The translations under genes and the position numbers were made by a program. The notes under the pieces are model-generated. The model had not been told where the DNA came from. It searched no databases and saw only the letters and a list, made by a program, of their open reading frames with translations. From Vibrio japonicus (GTDB lineage Bacteria; Pseudomonadota; Gammaproteobacteria; Enterobacterales; Vibrionaceae): DNA of 64,000 nucleotides. The stretch is taken from the NCBI RefSeq assembly GCF_024582835.1, contig NZ_CP102096.1, positions 2,666,001-2,730,000 on the forward strand, written 5' to 3'. Below are positions 40,176-50,465 of this stretch, piece after piece; the stretch's first letter is position 1, and each line of letters begins with the position of its first letter.

Positions 40176-40510
40176 AAAAAAAGCGATAGATAGATCTATC
40201 GCTTTCTAAATGCCTATTGGCGAAACTGTGTTGCACCGATACTAGTGCACCAAATTTCCTTTTGTTTTTAGAGCTTTCCCTGCAAAAGGTTTGTTTTTCA
40301 CCATCCTAGTGAATTTTGGCTTTCCTTGTTACTTCCTGTATTGAGACTTGTCCTTAGTCTGATCCTTTCCGCTGTCTAAACCATTAGACAAGTTGACCAT
40401 CCCTATCTGGTAAGCTTCCTGCCTACCCCATCCCTTTTTCTTACTTGCAAGCAATGCCTGCATCCCTGTAGACCATCATGGTCTGTTTCCTTATCAGCAC
40501 CCCTGCCGAT
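40176..40510 (-). ncRNA. csrB: CsrB-family regulatory RNA
   Basis: No protein is encoded here, but the minus strand carries 13 GGA triplets between about 40490 and 40256. Many have the CsrA-binding form AGGGA, AGGAA or AGGAU in A-rich linkers or hairpin loops (for example CACTAGGATGGTG). A Rho-independent terminator (stem GCGATAGA/TCTATCGC and T7) ends it near 40176. The 5' end is estimated from a -10 like TAAAGT (40517-40522) and -35 TTGTGT, spacer 16. These RNAs sequester CsrA and are induced by the VarS/VarA (BarA/UvrY) system. A TGTAAG half-site of the VarA box lies at 40656-40661. Rest of the gap 40077-40783: no gene. Confidence 0.85.
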
Positions 40511-40718
40511 GTAGATACTTTAACGATTTGATTCTTTGACACAATCTCTCTGAAAGAAAATTGATGCCTAAATCCATTCTCATTTTGCGAACACTTTAAA
40601 TTCAAATACTTAAAATAACCCTGTTCGTATATTTAACTTGATGAATGGACGATCTCTTACAAAGACATGAGATAGATGAGAAAGTGACAGAAAATCCAAG
40701 TGAGATCTGGATCAAATG

Positions 40719-40748
40719 AAAAAGCCCAGAGATAACTCTGGGCTTTTT
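40719..40748. terminator. Terminator after cytochrome c4
   Basis: Thirteen-base-pair stem AAAAAGCCCAGAG/CTCTGGGCTTTTT with an ATAA loop, symmetric and usable on both strands. Confidence 0.92.
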
Positions 40749-40783
40749 CATTACAACTTTATGCTCGAACGAATAAGTAGGGC

Positions 40784-41401
40784 TTAGTGTAGACCACCAA
40801 CGTATTTAGAAAGTACGGCAATATCTTCATCTGTCAGCTTTTTCGCTACGTCACGCATCATCGCGTTCATATCGTTACCACGATTTTCATCACGGAATTT
40901 TTCTAGCTGAGCTTTGATATAGTCTGCATGTTGGCCTGAGATTTTAGGGAAACCTGAAAGCTCAGTACCGTTACCACGTGGGCCATGACAAGCGATACAA
41001 GCCGTTAGGCCACGCTCAGCATCACCAGCGGTGTACAGATTTTTACCTTTCTCAACTACGTTTTCAGGCGTAGTATTGTGAGAAATTGGTAGTGAAGCGT
41101 AGTAAGCCGCAAGATCTTGCATATCTTGCTCTGACAGTGGCATTGCCATACCACTCATCACAGGGTCGTAACGACCTTGCTTACCGTTGCTAGTCATACC
41201 CAGTTTCAGGTCTTTCAGCTGCTTCTCAATATATTTAGCATGCTGACCTGCAAGTTTAGGGTACATTGCGAGTTGACTGTTGCCATCAGCACCATGGCAG
41301 GCAACACAAGTTTGGGATTTTGCTTTACCAGCTTCAATGCTGCCTTGGGCCCACACAGAGCAGCTGGCTAAAAGACTCAAGATTAGCGCTAATTTCTTCA
41401 T
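40784..41401 (-). CDS. Diheme cytochrome c4
   Basis: Periplasmic or membrane-associated electron carrier of 205 residues. The signal peptide ends at SVWAQG (about residue 19). Two similar domains each carry a heme motif: CVACHGADGNSQ near 32 and CIACHGPRGNG near 137, each followed by a candidate axial Met (GMAMPL; NAMMRDV). It probably donates electrons to a cbb3-type oxidase. It is divergent from engB. Confidence 0.93.
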   Translation of the reverse strand: MKKLALILSLLASCSVWAQGSIEAGKAKSQTCVACHGADGNSQLAMYPKLAGQHAKYIEKQLKDLKLGMTSNGKQGRYDPVMSGMAMPLSEQDMQDLAAYYASLPISHNTTPENVVEKGKNLYTAGDAERGLTACIACHGPRGNGTELSGFPKISGQHADYIKAQLEKFRDENRGNDMNAMMRDVAKKLTDEDIAVLSKYVGGLH

Positions 41402-41549
41402 GACATTCCATTATAATTATCAAGCTTCCAGTACCACTCTGCGTTAACACTCATGGTACAATAGGCGACCTTATGCCGAGCACGGTTATTTTACACAATT
41501 TCACAAAAAAGTAATCAATCGACTACACAAAGTCGAGATGGAGTTAACA

Positions 41550-42215
41550 GTGAGCGTAAAAATTCATTATCAAAACACCCATTTCATCACCAGTGCACCT
41601 GATATTCGTCACATGCCTGAAGATGAAGGTATCGAAGTTGCGTTCGCGGGACGTTCCAACGCAGGTAAGTCTAGCTCTCTTAACAGACTGACTAACCAGA
41701 AGAGTTTAGCAAAAACCAGTAAAACACCCGGTCGAACTCAGCTAATCAACTTGTTTAAAGTGACTGATGGTTGCCACATCGTGGATTTACCTGGGTATGG
41801 CTTTGCGCAAGTACCACTTGAGATGAAGAAAAAGTGGCAAAAGTCTTTAGGCGAGTATCTGCAAAAACGTCAATGCTTGAAAGGCTTGGTTGTGTTGATG
41901 GATATCCGTCATCCGATGAAAGATCTGGACCAACAGCTGATTTACTGGGCAGTAGACAGTGGCATTCCGGTGCAGGTTCTACTGACCAAAGCAGACAAAC
42001 TAAAGAGTGGCGCACGTAAAGCTCAGGTTCTGAAGATCAAGCAAGATGCCGTAGGATTTGGTGGTGACGTCAGCGTTGCTGCTTTCTCTTCATTGAAAGG
42101 TATTGGTGTCGATGTACTGCGCAACAAACTTGATGAATGGTTTGCTCCTGCGCTTGCGGCGTCACTCGTCGAAGAAGTGGTTGCTGAAGAGCAGCAAAGC
42201 GACGAACAAGAATAA
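41550..42215 (+). CDS. engB: Ribosome biogenesis GTPase EngB (YihA/YsxC)
   Basis: GTPase of about 221 residues needed for late 50S assembly. I choose the GTG at 41550 because GGAG lies 6 bases upstream and the product starts [21 protein letters not shown]; the ATG at 41538 is an alternative. G1 is [18 protein letters not shown]3 [11 protein letters not shown]4 LLTKADKL, with the preceding GRTQ switch segment. A strong terminator follows. The neighbourhood engB-spf-polA is the same as in E. coli. Confidence 0.95.
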   Translation: MSVKIHYQNTHFITSAPDIRHMPEDEGIEVAFAGRSNAGKSSSLNRLTNQKSLAKTSKTPGRTQLINLFKVTDGCHIVDLPGYGFAQVPLEMKKKWQKSLGEYLQKRQCLKGLVVLMDIRHPMKDLDQQLIYWAVDSGIPVQVLLTKADKLKSGARKAQVLKIKQDAVGFGGDVSVAAFSSLKGIGVDVLRNKLDEWFAPALAASLVEEVVAEEQQSDEQE

Positions 42216-42240
42216 GCTCAAAAGTAGCCTAAATGCCATT

Positions 42241-42269
42241 AGCCTCACTGATTAAAGTGGGGCTTTTTT
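42241..42269 (+). terminator. Terminator after engB
   Basis: Nine-pair stem AGCCTCACT/AGTGGGGCT (one G-T pair) with a six-base loop and T6. Confidence 0.85.
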
Positions 42270-42306
42270 AGGCCCTTAACCGATTACTCACGGCGACAAA
42301 ACAAAA

Positions 42307-42330
42307 ATCCCCGCCATCCTGGCAGGGAAT
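42307..42330 (-). terminator. Orphan minus-strand terminator
   Basis: On the minus strand, stem TCCCTGCCA/TGGCGGGGA (one internal mismatch) with loop GGA is followed by TTTTTGTTTT. The nearest known minus-strand gene upstream, Spot 42, already has its own terminator, so this one must end another, unidentified transcript or be a relic. Confidence 0.75.
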
Positions 42331-42409
42331 AAAGGGGAGAGAAATAGGAAGTAATAATTATTATCTTTCTAGGATTGTTGAAAGTCGGTCTTTATTCAAT
42401 ACCCTACTT

Positions 42410-42550
42410 TTATTGCTCACCACCAGCTTTAAGATCACCAACCAAAACATAAGCAACTGATTTAATTTGATATTTTAAATCTATTCCGTAAGGATTTTCA
42501 TAAAAACAAACTTTATTCCCATCAAGAAATAATGAAAGTGTGAATGGTGT
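42410..42550 (-). pseudogene. Start-less 46-codon coding remnant
   Basis: The minus strand has an open frame of 46 codons bounded by stops at 42551-42553 and 42410-42412. Its translation looks protein-like, with FLDGNKVCFYENPYGIDL, KYQIKSVAYVLVGDLKAGG and a final EQ. There is no ATG, GTG or TTG at its N-terminal side and no ribosome site. It is followed about 80 bases later by the orphan terminator. I read it as the 3' end of a lost gene. No family recognised. The rest of 42216-42970 holds terminators, a hairpin at 42563-42584 and Spot 42. Confidence 0.5.
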
Positions 42551-42689
42551 TTAATTACAGAATTTCTGTTACTTACAACAGAAAGGAATGATCCATCAGT
42601 GAAAAAACGAGAAATGAATGTCGACAAGAGGCGTTAGGAGTATGAGATTTCATACAGCCAAAAGCGTGGCTGGATTTTCTTTGCCCCAA

Positions 42690-42795
42690 TAAAAAACGCC
42701 CCAGTCAAATGCTGACTGGGGCGGCTGAATCAGCCTAATCCAATAACGTGAAACAAAAGGTCTGAAAGATAGAACATCTTACCTCTGTACCCTAC
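42690..42795 (-). ncRNA. spf: Spot 42 regulatory RNA
   Basis: The minus strand from 42795 reads GTAGGGTACAGAGGTAAGA and continues nearly identically to E. coli Spot 42, including the TTCTATCTTTCAGACCTTTT segment used in mRNA pairing. It ends in the GCCCCAGTCA/TGACTGGGGC terminator with T6. A -10-like TACATT lies at 42804-42809. Spot 42 is an Hfq-dependent sRNA repressed by cAMP-CRP in E. coli that represses secondary-carbon genes. It lies between engB and polA, as in E. coli. Confidence 0.96.
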
Positions 42796-42909
42796 GCCGA
42801 ATAATGTACAACAATTGGTCAGAAATGAAAACTCTTTTTGTAATTTTTTTTCATTAAACTTTTATTAAACTACATTCGCTCTTACTTGCTAAGGTCTTTT
42901 TTCACGCAT

Positions 42910-42936
42910 AAAAAAAGCTGACGTTTGTGCGCCAGC
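42910..42936 (-). terminator. Terminator after polA
   Basis: On the minus strand, stem AGCTGGCG/CGTCAGCT (one G-T pair) with T7. It lies about 35 bases after the polA stop. Confidence 0.8.
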
Positions 42937-42970
42937 TCATGTAATTTAGCAAGAATCGCTTAAATAGTGT

Positions 42971-45760
42971 CTAGTGAGCTTGTTCCCAGTTGTCACCATG
43001 GCCTGCTTCCGCAACCAACGGTACTTCTAGTTGAGCCGCAGACTCCATCAATTGTTGTACTTTACTTTCAATTTCGGCCAAAGAGGACTCTTCCACCTCA
43101 AACACCAATTCATCGTGAACTTGCATCAGTAGCTTCACGCGGCCGTTGCCTTCCTGTTGAATCCACTCGTCAACAAGCAGCATCGCCTTCTTAATAATGT
43201 CGGCCGCGGTACCTTGCATCGGGGCGTTGATAGCCGCACGTTCAGCCGCTTTACGACGCATGCCGTTACGCGACTTGATCTCTGGCAGGTGAAGACGACG
43301 ACCAAAGATGGTCTCAACATAGCCTTGCTCTGATGCCGTGCTACGAGTGTCTTCCATATATTGCATCACACCTGGGTAACGCTCAAAGTAAGTATCCATG
43401 TATTGCTGCGCTTCACCACGTGGAATGCCCAGCTGTTTTGCTAGGCCAAACGCACTCATGCCGTAGATAAGACCAAAGTTCACTGCTTTAGCACGACGAC
43501 GCTGCTCGCTGGTCACTTCTTCGATGTCTACGCCGATAATCTCTGCAGCAGTCGCGGCGTGGATATCTTTACCCTGTTGGAACGCTTCAAGTAATGCTTT
43601 ATCACCCGATAAATGTGCCATGATACGAAGTTCAATCTGAGAGTAGTCGACCGCCATGATCTTGTAGCCTCTCGGCGCAATAAACGCCTGACGAATACGG
43701 CGACCTTCTTCATTTCGAATTGGAATATTCTGTAAGTTTGGATCGGTTGAAGATAAGCGCCCCGTCGCTGTCACCGCTTGATGGTAAGACGTATGAACAC
43801 GACCCGTTTCTGGGTTGATCATCTTCGGCAGTTTATCGGTGTATGTTGATTTCAGTTTCGCTAAACCGCGGTATTCAAGAATCAGTTTTGGCAGTGGGTA
43901 ATCAAGCGCGAGCTCCTGCAGTACTTCTTCGTTCGTTGACGGCGTACCTGATGGCGTTTTCTTGATAACTGGCAAGCCCATCTTTTCAAATAAGATCGCT
44001 TGTAGTTGCTTTGGTGAGTTCATGTTGAACTCTTGCTCTGCTACTTCATACGCTTTCTGTTCTAGCTCATCTAAACGCTGTGCAATTTCTTGCGATTGAG
44101 CAGCAAGCATCATGTCGTCAATCAATACGCCAGTACGTTCGATACGTGATAAAACAGGCACTAGCGGTACTTCGATCTCTTCGTAGATGGCTTTTAATTT
44201 TTCATCGTTCTCAATGCAAGCAATCAGACGGTGGTGCAGGCGTAGAGTAACATCCGCATCTTCTGCCGCATAAGGTGCTGCTTGATCCAGTTCGATTTGA
44301 TTGAATGTAAGCTGCTTTTTGCCCTTACCCGCGATTTGCTCGAATGAGATACAGCTATGCTGAAGGAAACGCAGCGCAAGGCTATCCATATCATGCTTGC
44401 CGCCAACACTGTTGTACACGTAAGACGCCAGCATGGTGTCGTGCTTGATGCCTTTCATCTCAATGTCGTATCGCGCTAACACGCTAGCATCGTACTTCAG
44501 GTTTTGGCCGACTTTCGCTTGGTTATCGTCTTCTAAGATAGGTCTGAGCTGCGCAAGCACCCAATCACGATCAAGCTGCTTTGGTGCATCAAGATAGTCA
44601 TGCGCAACCGGCACATAAGCAGCCACGCCTTCTTCGGTCGCAAACGACAAACCAACTAGGTTCGCTACCATGTAGTCTAGGCTGTCTGTCTCGGTATCAA
44701 AGGCGAACACGTCCGCAGCTTTGAGCTTCTCAAGCCAAGCGTTAAATGACTCTTCATCTAGAATGGTTTCGTATTGGCTGCGATCAATGGTCACAGCTGG
44801 TGTTTCCAGCTCTGGTGCAACACTAGTCGATGGAGCGCTCGCGCCCGACTTTTCTACCGCCTCAACGACACCTGTGCCGCCATCGAGTAGCTCATTGAGC
44901 CACGACTTGAATACCAACTGGCCATATAGCTTAATCAGCTCATCTTTATTTGGCGTAGTCTTAATAAGTGTTTCAGGCGTTTCTTCAAGCTCAACATCGA
45001 GTTTGATTGTTGCCAGCTCATAAGAAAGCATCGCGTTATCTTTGTTGTCCAGCAGCTTCTTCGCCATGGTTTTTGAACCACGGAAGCCCAGTGGTGCAAT
45101 GTCATCAAGGTTTTCATACAGTTTATCTAGGCCGCCAATGCCCTGAAGTAAAGCTGTTGCTGTCTTATCACCGACACCGGGAACACCTGGGATGTTATCC
45201 ACTTTGTCGCCCATCAGCGCGAGGTAATCGATGATCAACTCCGGTGGAATGCCAAACTTCTCAATCACGCCCTCACGATCCATGACGACATTTGTCATGG
45301 TGTTGATCAGTGTGACGTTCTCATCCACCAGCTGAGCCATGTCTTTATCGCCAGTACTAATCAAAACAGGCATGCCCTGCTGAGACGCTTGGTAAGCTAA
45401 CGTGCCAATGACATCATCGGCTTCAACACCCGGAATCGAGATAAGCGGCAAACCCATAGCACGAATAACGTCGTGCAGCGGTTCAATCTGGCAGCGCAAA
45501 TCATCTGGCATTGGTGGACGGTTGGCTTTGTATTCCGCATACATCTCATCACGGAAGGTTTTTCCTTTCGCATCAAAAACAACGGCAATTCGTTCACTGC
45601 TGAACTGACGCATCATGCTTCGTAGCATATTCACTACACCATAAACGGCGTTAGTTGGGATTTCACCATTACTCATGGTGCCTGGATAAGCGTGAAATGC
45701 ACGGTATAGATAAGAAGAACCATCGATAAGGATCAATGGATTGTCTGGAATACGAGCCAT
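42971..45760 (-). CDS. polA: DNA polymerase I
   Basis: Repair and Okazaki-fragment polymerase, 929 residues (E. coli 928). I start at ATG 45760 ([22 protein letters not shown]), the normal Pol I N-terminus. The 5' nuclease domain has [25 protein letters not shown] and the [17 protein letters not shown] helix-hairpin-helix. The 3'-5' exonuclease is intact ([13 protein letters not shown]). Polymerase motifs are [10 protein letters not shown], motif [18 protein letters not shown], motif [22 protein letters not shown] and motif [13 protein letters not shown]. Confidence 0.97.
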   Translation of the reverse strand: MARIPDNPLILIDGSSYLYRAFHAYPGTMSNGEIPTNAVYGVVNMLRSMMRQFSSERIAVVFDAKGKTFRDEMYAEYKANRPPMPDDLRCQIEPLHDVIRAMGLPLISIPGVEADDVIGTLAYQASQQGMPVLISTGDKDMAQLVDENVTLINTMTNVVMDREGVIEKFGIPPELIIDYLALMGDKVDNIPGVPGVGDKTATALLQGIGGLDKLYENLDDIAPLGFRGSKTMAKKLLDNKDNAMLSYELATIKLDVELEETPETLIKTTPNKDELIKLYGQLVFKSWLNELLDGGTGVVEAVEKSGASAPSTSVAPELETPAVTIDRSQYETILDEESFNAWLEKLKAADVFAFDTETDSLDYMVANLVGLSFATEEGVAAYVPVAHDYLDAPKQLDRDWVLAQLRPILEDDNQAKVGQNLKYDASVLARYDIEMKGIKHDTMLASYVYNSVGGKHDMDSLALRFLQHSCISFEQIAGKGKKQLTFNQIELDQAAPYAAEDADVTLRLHHRLIACIENDEKLKAIYEEIEVPLVPVLSRIERTGVLIDDMMLAAQSQEIAQRLDELEQKAYEVAEQEFNMNSPKQLQAILFEKMGLPVIKKTPSGTPSTNEEVLQELALDYPLPKLILEYRGLAKLKSTYTDKLPKMINPETGRVHTSYHQAVTATGRLSSTDPNLQNIPIRNEEGRRIRQAFIAPRGYKIMAVDYSQIELRIMAHLSGDKALLEAFQQGKDIHAATAAEIIGVDIEEVTSEQRRRAKAVNFGLIYGMSAFGLAKQLGIPRGEAQQYMDTYFERYPGVMQYMEDTRSTASEQGYVETIFGRRLHLPEIKSRNGMRRKAAERAAINAPMQGTAADIIKKAMLLVDEWIQQEGNGRVKLLMQVHDELVFEVEESSLAEIESKVQQLMESAAQLEVPLVAEAGHGDNWEQAH

Positions 45761-45864
45761 AGTCTTTTTGTACCCATAATATAAAGATCTGTCTAGGATG
45801 CCATGACTCCTCCAGTGAATCCATTTTAACTCCATGAAGAGTGAGAATCGGGTTCATCAATTGT

Positions 45865-46036
45865 TTTTCCACACAACCGGCCTTCTGTGGATAACTCTGT
45901 TTATATTATTTATCCACTGACTATCAACTGGCCTAGAAACACAGATCAATACAAATCAAAGTATTGTTATATAAAGAAAAAAACACAGATCGATCAACTA
46001 AAGATCGATCCGTTAACGATCCTCGGTTGTGGAAAA
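45865..46036. other. DnaA-box and GATC cluster between polA and ryhB
   Basis: A perfect DnaA box (TTATCCACA, minus strand, 45886-45894) is accompanied by one-mismatch boxes: TTATCCACT (45910-45918), TTTTCCACA (45865-45873) and its complement (46028-46036). Six GATC Dam sites fall in 78 bases (at 45944, 45988, 45992, 46003, 46007 and 46018). The DNA is AT-rich and no gene is visible. It could be a DnaA-responsive control region for polA. Function is inferred. Confidence 0.6.
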
Positions 46037-46077
46037 GAGTATTGACGCTGTTTTATGCACTCTTGATCTTTAGGCAT

Positions 46078-46302
46078 AAAAAAAGCGACATCTTATCGAT
46101 GTCGCCTAGCAAAAAGTGGTCAAAGCGGATTCAAATGAATATGGGCTTTGCCGTAAAGCTATAAATTACACTGGAAGCAATGTGAGCAATGTCGTGTCAG
46201 AAAGAACTCGTGCAAGTTCGATTCAGTTCAGTGTCATCACCGTCTCCCAATATGGAATCTGGTAACTCAACGTCCTTGTGAACTTCTCTCATTCCCTAAG
46301 AC
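46078..46302 (-). ncRNA. ryhB: RyhB iron-regulated small RNA
   Basis: The minus strand contains the RyhB core (46170-46196; CACGACATTGCTCACATTGC and then TTCCAGT), as in E. coli. A sigma-70 promoter precedes it: TTGACG (46333-46338), 17-base spacer, TATTAT (46310-46315). The RNA ends at stem GCGACATC/GATGTCGC with T7 near 46078. The estimated length of about 225 bases fits the long vibrio form. RyhB is made under iron starvation and represses iron-using proteins. Confidence 0.93.
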
Positions 46303-46308
46303 GAGATA

Positions 46309-46327
46309 AATAATAACCATTCTCATT
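46309..46327 (-). promoter_or_regulatory. Fur box over the ryhB promoter
   Basis: On the minus strand AATGAGAATGGTTATTATT matches the 19-base Fur consensus at most positions. It covers the -10 box and part of the spacer of the ryhB promoter, a repressing position. Confidence 0.85.
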
Positions 46328-46344
46328 TGGTGCGTCAACAGTTA

Positions 46345-46363
46345 AATGAGAAAAAATCTCATT
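46345..46363 (-). promoter_or_regulatory. Second Fur-like palindrome upstream of ryhB
   Basis: AATGAGAAAAAATCTCATT, inside a larger 10-base-arm inverted repeat (46342-46366), resembles a Fur box at about 14 of 18 positions. It lies just upstream of the -35. An alternative reading is a terminator-like hairpin at the end of the GNAT gene. Confidence 0.5.
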
Positions 46364-46380
46364 TAATTTTTATGACAGCG

Positions 46381-46815
46381 TTACAACGGCTTCACAAAGT
46401 GAATTCTACTTTCAATTAAAATGTCTTTTTCTTCAAATTTTTCAATTACATATCCATTTCTGAGTAATAACCGAAGCATGGCAGGAAATTGATTACGAGA
46501 TTTCACCTTAAGTCGCTTGTATCCCTGATGACGCACCCACTTCTCTTGTTCGTCCAATAATGTTTGTGCTACGCCTTTGTTTCTTGCTCGTGGTGTTACG
46601 CCACCAAACCAGCTATAGAAGGTGTCTCGATCCAGTTCATAGCCAATCTTAAACCCTAGGATATGTGCCTCTTCCTGCGCGACAAGAATGAGGTGACGCT
46701 TACCTTCTAGGCGTTCGGAAAGTGACTCTACCGTCTCCTTGCTGGCAAATTCACTGATTTGCTCAACCGCTTCAACACATTCTTGTAATGTGCCTTCTCG
46801 ATAAGCCACGCTCAT
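46381..46815 (-). CDS. GNAT family N-acetyltransferase
   Basis: Acetyltransferase of about 144 residues from ATG 46815 (MSVAYREGTLQECVEAVEQI), preceded by a GGGAGA ribosome site; an upstream extension of 41 codons is unlikely. The acetyl-CoA loop is GGVTPRARNKGVAQTLLDEQEKWVR (about 72-96), then a LKVKSRNQFPAMLRLLLRNGY strand-helix typical of the fold. Substrate unknown. It lies between hemB and ryhB on the same strand. Confidence 0.85.
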   Translation of the reverse strand: MSVAYREGTLQECVEAVEQISEFASKETVESLSERLEGKRHLILVAQEEAHILGFKIGYELDRDTFYSWFGGVTPRARNKGVAQTLLDEQEKWVRHQGYKRLKVKSRNQFPAMLRLLLRNGYVIEKFEEKDILIESRIHFVKPL

Positions 46816-46900
46816 GGCTCTCTCCCTAAAACAACAAAGGCCAGCAAATGCCAGCCTTTCAGTGCTTAACCAGCGAGCACTAACTCGCTCGCTAACTGAG

Positions 46901-48064
<1,164 letters not shown>

Positions 48065-48111
48065 TCACACTGCTTTATACTCACACCATCTAACCGGACT
48101 TGAGAAGTAAC

Positions 48112-48873
48112 ATGATCGATACCCACGCCCACATTTATGCCAGCGAATTTGATACGGACCGCGATCAGGTCGTTGAAAGAGCATTGGCCCAAGGCATTGA
48201 AAAGATTCTGCTGCCAAACATCGACCTTGATTCGATTGAACCTATGTTGAAAACCGAAGCGGCCTATCCTAGCGTTTGTCGCTCAATGATGGGATTACAT
48301 CCGTGCTATGTGGATGGTAACGTGAAGCAAACGCTGGAGATCATTCACTCTTGGTTTGCTAAACATAACTTTATTGCGGTGGGTGAAATTGGTATCGACC
48401 TGTACTGGGATAAAACCTATAAGTCCGAGCAAGAGATGGCCTTCATCACCCAACTTAACTGGGCAAAAGAAATGAAGCTGCCAGTCGTCATTCATACGCG
48501 AGATTCGATTCAAGAAACCCTTACTCTGCTGGGAAAGGAGCAAGATGGTTCACTATCAGGCGTGTTCCATTGCTTCGGCGGGAGTATCGAAGAAGCGAAA
48601 GCGATTAACGATTTGGGCTTTCATTTGGGTTTGGGCGGTGTGACGACATTTAAGAATGGCGGAATGGATAAGGTGATCCCGAACTTAAATATGGACTACG
48701 TCATTTTAGAAACAGACTGCCCATACTTAGCCCCTGTGCCACATCGTGGTAAGCGTAATGAACCCGCTTATATCCCACTTGTTGCCGAGCGCATCGCGTC
48801 ACTTACAGAGCTATCAATTGCAGACGTCCAAGCCATCACTAACCGCAACGCCAACCATTTATTTTCGTTGTAA
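48112..48873 (+). CDS. tatD: TatD family metal-dependent hydrolase
   Basis: TIM-barrel metallohydrolase of 253 residues from ATG 48112 (MIDTHAHIYASEFDTDRDQV). Metal ligands are visible: THAH at the N-terminus, GEIGIDLYWD, VIHTRDS, GVFHCFGGSIEEA and LETDCPYLAPVPHRGKRNEPAY. TatD proteins act as 3'-5' exonucleases or DNases in DNA repair or quality control. It faces tatABC, with which it forms one operon in E. coli; here it is convergent instead. Confidence 0.9.
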   Translation: MIDTHAHIYASEFDTDRDQVVERALAQGIEKILLPNIDLDSIEPMLKTEAAYPSVCRSMMGLHPCYVDGNVKQTLEIIHSWFAKHNFIAVGEIGIDLYWDKTYKSEQEMAFITQLNWAKEMKLPVVIHTRDSIQETLTLLGKEQDGSLSGVFHCFGGSIEEAKAINDLGFHLGLGGVTTFKNGGMDKVIPNLNMDYVILETDCPYLAPVPHRGKRNEPAYIPLVAERIASLTELSIADVQAITNRNANHLFSL

Positions 48874-48918
48874 CACGCTGAGACTTAGCATCCGTAAATA
48901 GAAAGAGTGCTTATAAAC

Positions 48919-48944
48919 AAAAAGGTTGGCACGTGCCAACCTTT
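48919..48944. terminator. Bidirectional terminator between tatD and tatC
   Basis: Perfect palindrome with arm AAAGGTTGGCAC (48921-48932 with 48933-48944), usable by both convergent genes. Confidence 0.85.
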
Positions 48945-48958
48945 GTAGTTTGAGTCTT

Positions 48959-49711
48959 CTAGCTCTCGCTTTCTGTTTCTTCATCATCCTTCTTCCGCAC
49001 ATAAAAACGCGCGAAGAAGAGTCCGACTTCAAACAGCAAACACATAGGAATCGCCAGCAATGTTTGCGAGATCATATCTGGCGGTGTCAGCATCATTCCG
49101 ACAACAAACGCTCCCACAACAATGTAAGGTCGTTTCTCACCCAGGCTTTTCGGATCCGTCGCGCCAGTCCAGCAAAGCAGAATAATCGCTACCGGAACTT
49201 CAAACGCAATACCAAATGCCAAAAACAGCGCGAGCACAAAGTCGAGATAACTCGAAATATCGGTCGCAAATTCCACACCACCTAGCGAAATGGCTGTAAA
49301 GAAACCAAAGACCAGAGGGAATACCACGAAGTACGCGAATGCAACACCGCAGTAGAACAGCAACGAACTGGAAAACAGCAAAGGCATGATAAGACGACGC
49401 TCGTGCTTATACAGCCCAGGAGCAACAAACGCCCACACCTGATACAAGATAAACGGTACTGCAACGAACACCGAAGCAATGAGAGTCAGCTTAAGTGGCG
49501 TAAAAAATGGCGATGCAACATCGGTCGCGATCATCGTTGCCCCTTCAGGTAGTCTGTCTACCAAGGGCTTAGAGATAAACTCGTAAATTTCGTTAGAAAA
49601 GTAGATCAGGCCAACGAACACCACCAATATTGCCAATATTGCACGCAATAAACGGTTTCGAAGCTCTAAAAGATGGCTGATCAAAGGTTGTGTCTGCTCA
49701 ACCGAAGACAT
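48959..49711 (-). CDS. tatC: Twin-arginine translocase subunit TatC
   Basis: Polytopic receptor for twin-arginine signal peptides, 250 residues from ATG 49711 ([25 protein letters not shown]), which has GAGG 6 bases upstream. Six transmembrane segments are visible, as is the conserved [11 protein letters not shown]-terminus and the [17 protein letters not shown] loop after helix 2. It forms the Tat receptor with TatB. Last gene of the ubi-tat cluster. Confidence 0.96.
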   Translation of the reverse strand: MSSVEQTQPLISHLLELRNRLLRAILAILVVFVGLIYFSNEIYEFISKPLVDRLPEGATMIATDVASPFFTPLKLTLIASVFVAVPFILYQVWAFVAPGLYKHERRLIMPLLFSSSLLFYCGVAFAYFVVFPLVFGFFTAISLGGVEFATDISSYLDFVLALFLAFGIAFEVPVAIILLCWTGATDPKSLGEKRPYIVVGAFVVGMMLTPPDMISQTLLAIPMCLLFEVGLFFARFYVRKKDDEETESES

Positions 49712-49770
49712 GGCTAACCTCATTTATAAGATCAAAAAGGAGCCGCCCAGATGCAGCTCCTCCGGAGAGA

Positions 49771-50160
49771 CTATTCGGCTTTTTTATCTGCTGAAGGCTC
49801 ACGAGTGTCAGATGCAGGACTGTTATCCGCTTCTGTACTTTCCGCTTTCTTGTCTGCGGATTGCTCATTCGCGTACGGACGCTGAACCTCTTGCGCTGCT
49901 CTTTTCAGCTCTTCAACTGAAGCTTTAAGCTTGGGATCTAAATCTTCCATGCCCATCTGTTCAGCTTTACGCAAGTTTTCTTGCAGCTCCTGCACCTTCA
50001 GTTCGTGCGAAAGTTCGTCTTTCACACTGCTTGCCATCGTTTTCGCAGCACCGATAAAACGGGAAACACTACGAATTGCATGAGGCAAGCGCTCAGGTCC
50101 AAGAACCACCAGCCCGACGACAGATATTAATACCAGTTCCCAAAAACCGATATCAAACAC
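49771..50160 (-). CDS. tatB: Twin-arginine translocase subunit TatB
   Basis: Single-span protein of 129 residues starting at GTG 50160, 3 bases after tatA. The N-terminal helix [25 protein letters not shown] is followed by an amphipathic helix and a long acidic tail with a repeated SADKKAE motif (twice, near residues 104 and 124). The Glu-rich charged tail and GPERLP hinge distinguish TatB from TatA. Confidence 0.95.
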   Translation of the reverse strand: MFDIGFWELVLISVVGLVVLGPERLPHAIRSVSRFIGAAKTMASSVKDELSHELKVQELQENLRKAEQMGMEDLDPKLKASVEELKRAAQEVQRPYANEQSADKKAESTEADNSPASDTREPSADKKAE

Positions 50161-50163
50161 GTC

Positions 50164-50415
50164 TTATGCCTGCTCTTTGTCTTTCTTAGTTTCAGAAGTC
50201 TCTTCTGACTTCTTCTGCTCGATGTTCTTTGGTTCAAAGTCAGCGTCTTTGCTTGCTTCTGCATCTTTCTTAGCAGACTCGTCTTCGCTCACTGCTTTCT
50301 TGAAACCTTTAACAGCACTACCTAGATCACCACCGATGTTACGTAGCTTTTTAGTACCAAAGAGCAGAATTACGATCACAGCGATAATCAGTAGTTGCGG
50401 CCAGCTAATACCCAT
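50164..50415 (-). CDS. tatA: Twin-arginine translocase subunit TatA
   Basis: Pore-forming Tat component, 83 residues. Transmembrane helix [20 protein letters not shown] with the [23 protein letters not shown] hinge and amphipathic helix, then an acidic tail. First of tatABC, 50 bases after ubiB. Confidence 0.95.
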   Translation of the reverse strand: MGISWPQLLIIAVIVILLFGTKKLRNIGGDLGSAVKGFKKAVSEDESAKKDAEASKDADFEPKNIEQKKSEETSETKKDKEQA

Positions 50416-50465
50416 AATTTTTACCTCGGGTTCTATTAAAATAATTTATTCAAAGAGTTTAACGT

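Noticed and set aside
42563..42584. Hairpin TTTCTGTT/AACAGAAA as a terminator
   Set aside because: No T-run follows on either strand.
45964..46164. A 66-codon plus-strand frame in the polA-ryhB gap
   Set aside because: It overlaps the ryhB terminator and 3' half antisense, has no ribosome site, and its codon use is not gene-like.
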